The notes beneath the pieces are model-generated. The model was not told the DNA's origin, did no database searches, and saw only the letters and a program-made list of their open reading frames with translations. From the NCBI GenBank assembly GCA_037039925.1, contig JAXRKP010001173.1, forward strand, positions 58,501-122,500: a stretch of DNA of 64,000 bases, read 5' to 3'. Shown here in pieces: positions 63,643 to 64,000 of this stretch; position 1 is the stretch's first letter, and the number at the start of each line of letters is the position of its first letter. The stretch is from Doris montereyensis (lineage: Eukaryota > Mollusca > Gastropoda > Nudibranchia > Dorididae). Both the position numbers and the translations under genes were made by a program.

Positions 63643-63885
63643 TTTCGCAGACGATCTTGACTGTGTCCATTAAGTTCTTTGTCACACTTGCCTGTTTGCC
63701 ACGCTGCTTGAATTTCAGCCGCACGTGCAATGACGAATAGAAAAGGGAAGGAAATTCCTGGTCAGTTCAATAAATAAATAAAAAATATGGTGGGTCGCAA
63801 TCCCGTCATCCATCGGCTCAAGCAGTGGGAAAGTTTGCAGACATTAAAGGAGACATACCAAAAGCAGAGACCGGAAAATCCCGAT
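63643..63885. repeat. Dispersed repeat, copy 3
   Basis: TTTCGCAGACGATCTTGACT followed by GTGTCCATTAAGTTCTTTGT CACACTT, GCCACGCTGCTTG, AGCCGCACGTG, and later AGACATTAAAGGAGACATAC and AGAGACCGGAAAATCC. The order matches copy 1 near 61,015. Confidence 0.65.
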
Positions 63886-64000
63886 AACTCGTAAACAGAT
63901 TCAATAGTCTGTTTTTAAAGACCGCGGTGAAGGGACGCCCTCATGGCTAGCGTAACAAAGATTGCATATTCTTATAATAGAGAGATAACTAGATCTAGTC

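Overview
The window is eukaryotic, animal nuclear DNA. It is AT-rich, has long introns with canonical GT/AG junctions, and is crowded with microsatellites, minisatellites, SINEs, LINE remnants and terminal-inverted-repeat elements. The abundance of tRNA-derived SINEs, very long (CT)n tracts and GATCTA-rich islands, with a slimb/beta-TrCP type gene, suggests a lophotrochozoan, most likely a gastropod mollusc. The species is an inference and cannot be fixed from sequence alone.

The only cellular gene I recognise is the orthologue of beta-TrCP (BTRC/FBXW11; Drosophila slimb), the substrate receptor of an SCF ubiquitin ligase. It lies on the plus strand from about 7,950 to 34,480: a tentative first exon, a damaged exon before the F-box, then ten well supported exons carrying the F-box, linker and seven WD40 repeats. 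Three WD40 exons (19,685; 24,396; 26,468) carry small indels that break the frame although every splice site and all flanking coding sequence is intact. The exon before the F-box lies in a diverged 1.3-1.4 kb tandem duplication, and neither copy is clean. Either the assembly is noisy or the locus is decaying; the pattern favours base-level assembly errors.

Layout: 1-2,700 holds two degraded LINE pieces. 3,500-5,750 is a microsatellite cluster. 6,500-7,450 and 21,430-22,540 are two copies of a fold-back element. The gene with intronic insertions runs from 7,950 to 34,480, including a (CT)n tract of over 1.2 kb, an L2/CR1-like LINE 3' end with a (TTA)n tail, a 21-bp minisatellite and several TIR elements. 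34,481-38,300 may be a long 3' UTR plus flank. 38,894-41,585 is a LINE with target-site duplication. 41,880-42,440 is (CT)/(CTGT). 43,070-45,570 is a 61-bp satellite with a palindrome in most units. 45,640-47,910 is a tetranucleotide repeat, a SINE, a LINE RNase H remnant and a TIR element with a nested SINE. 48,040-55,245 is a 43-bp minisatellite split by a near full-length LINE. 56,817-57,470 is a 47-bp minisatellite. From 57,500 to the end I see no gene, only triplet, GA and CT repeats and a dispersed TIR-like motif.

Three copies of one LINE family (about 12,040-14,806 minus; 38,894-41,585 plus; 48,962-52,220 minus) define its ends: a 5' UTR made of roughly 66-bp tandem units, an APE-type endonuclease plus reverse transcriptase, and an (AAAG)n tail. 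All copies are inactive as assembled. Long open frames across the CT, ATGT, 21-bp and 43-bp repeats are by-products of repeat periodicity and are not annotated as genes.
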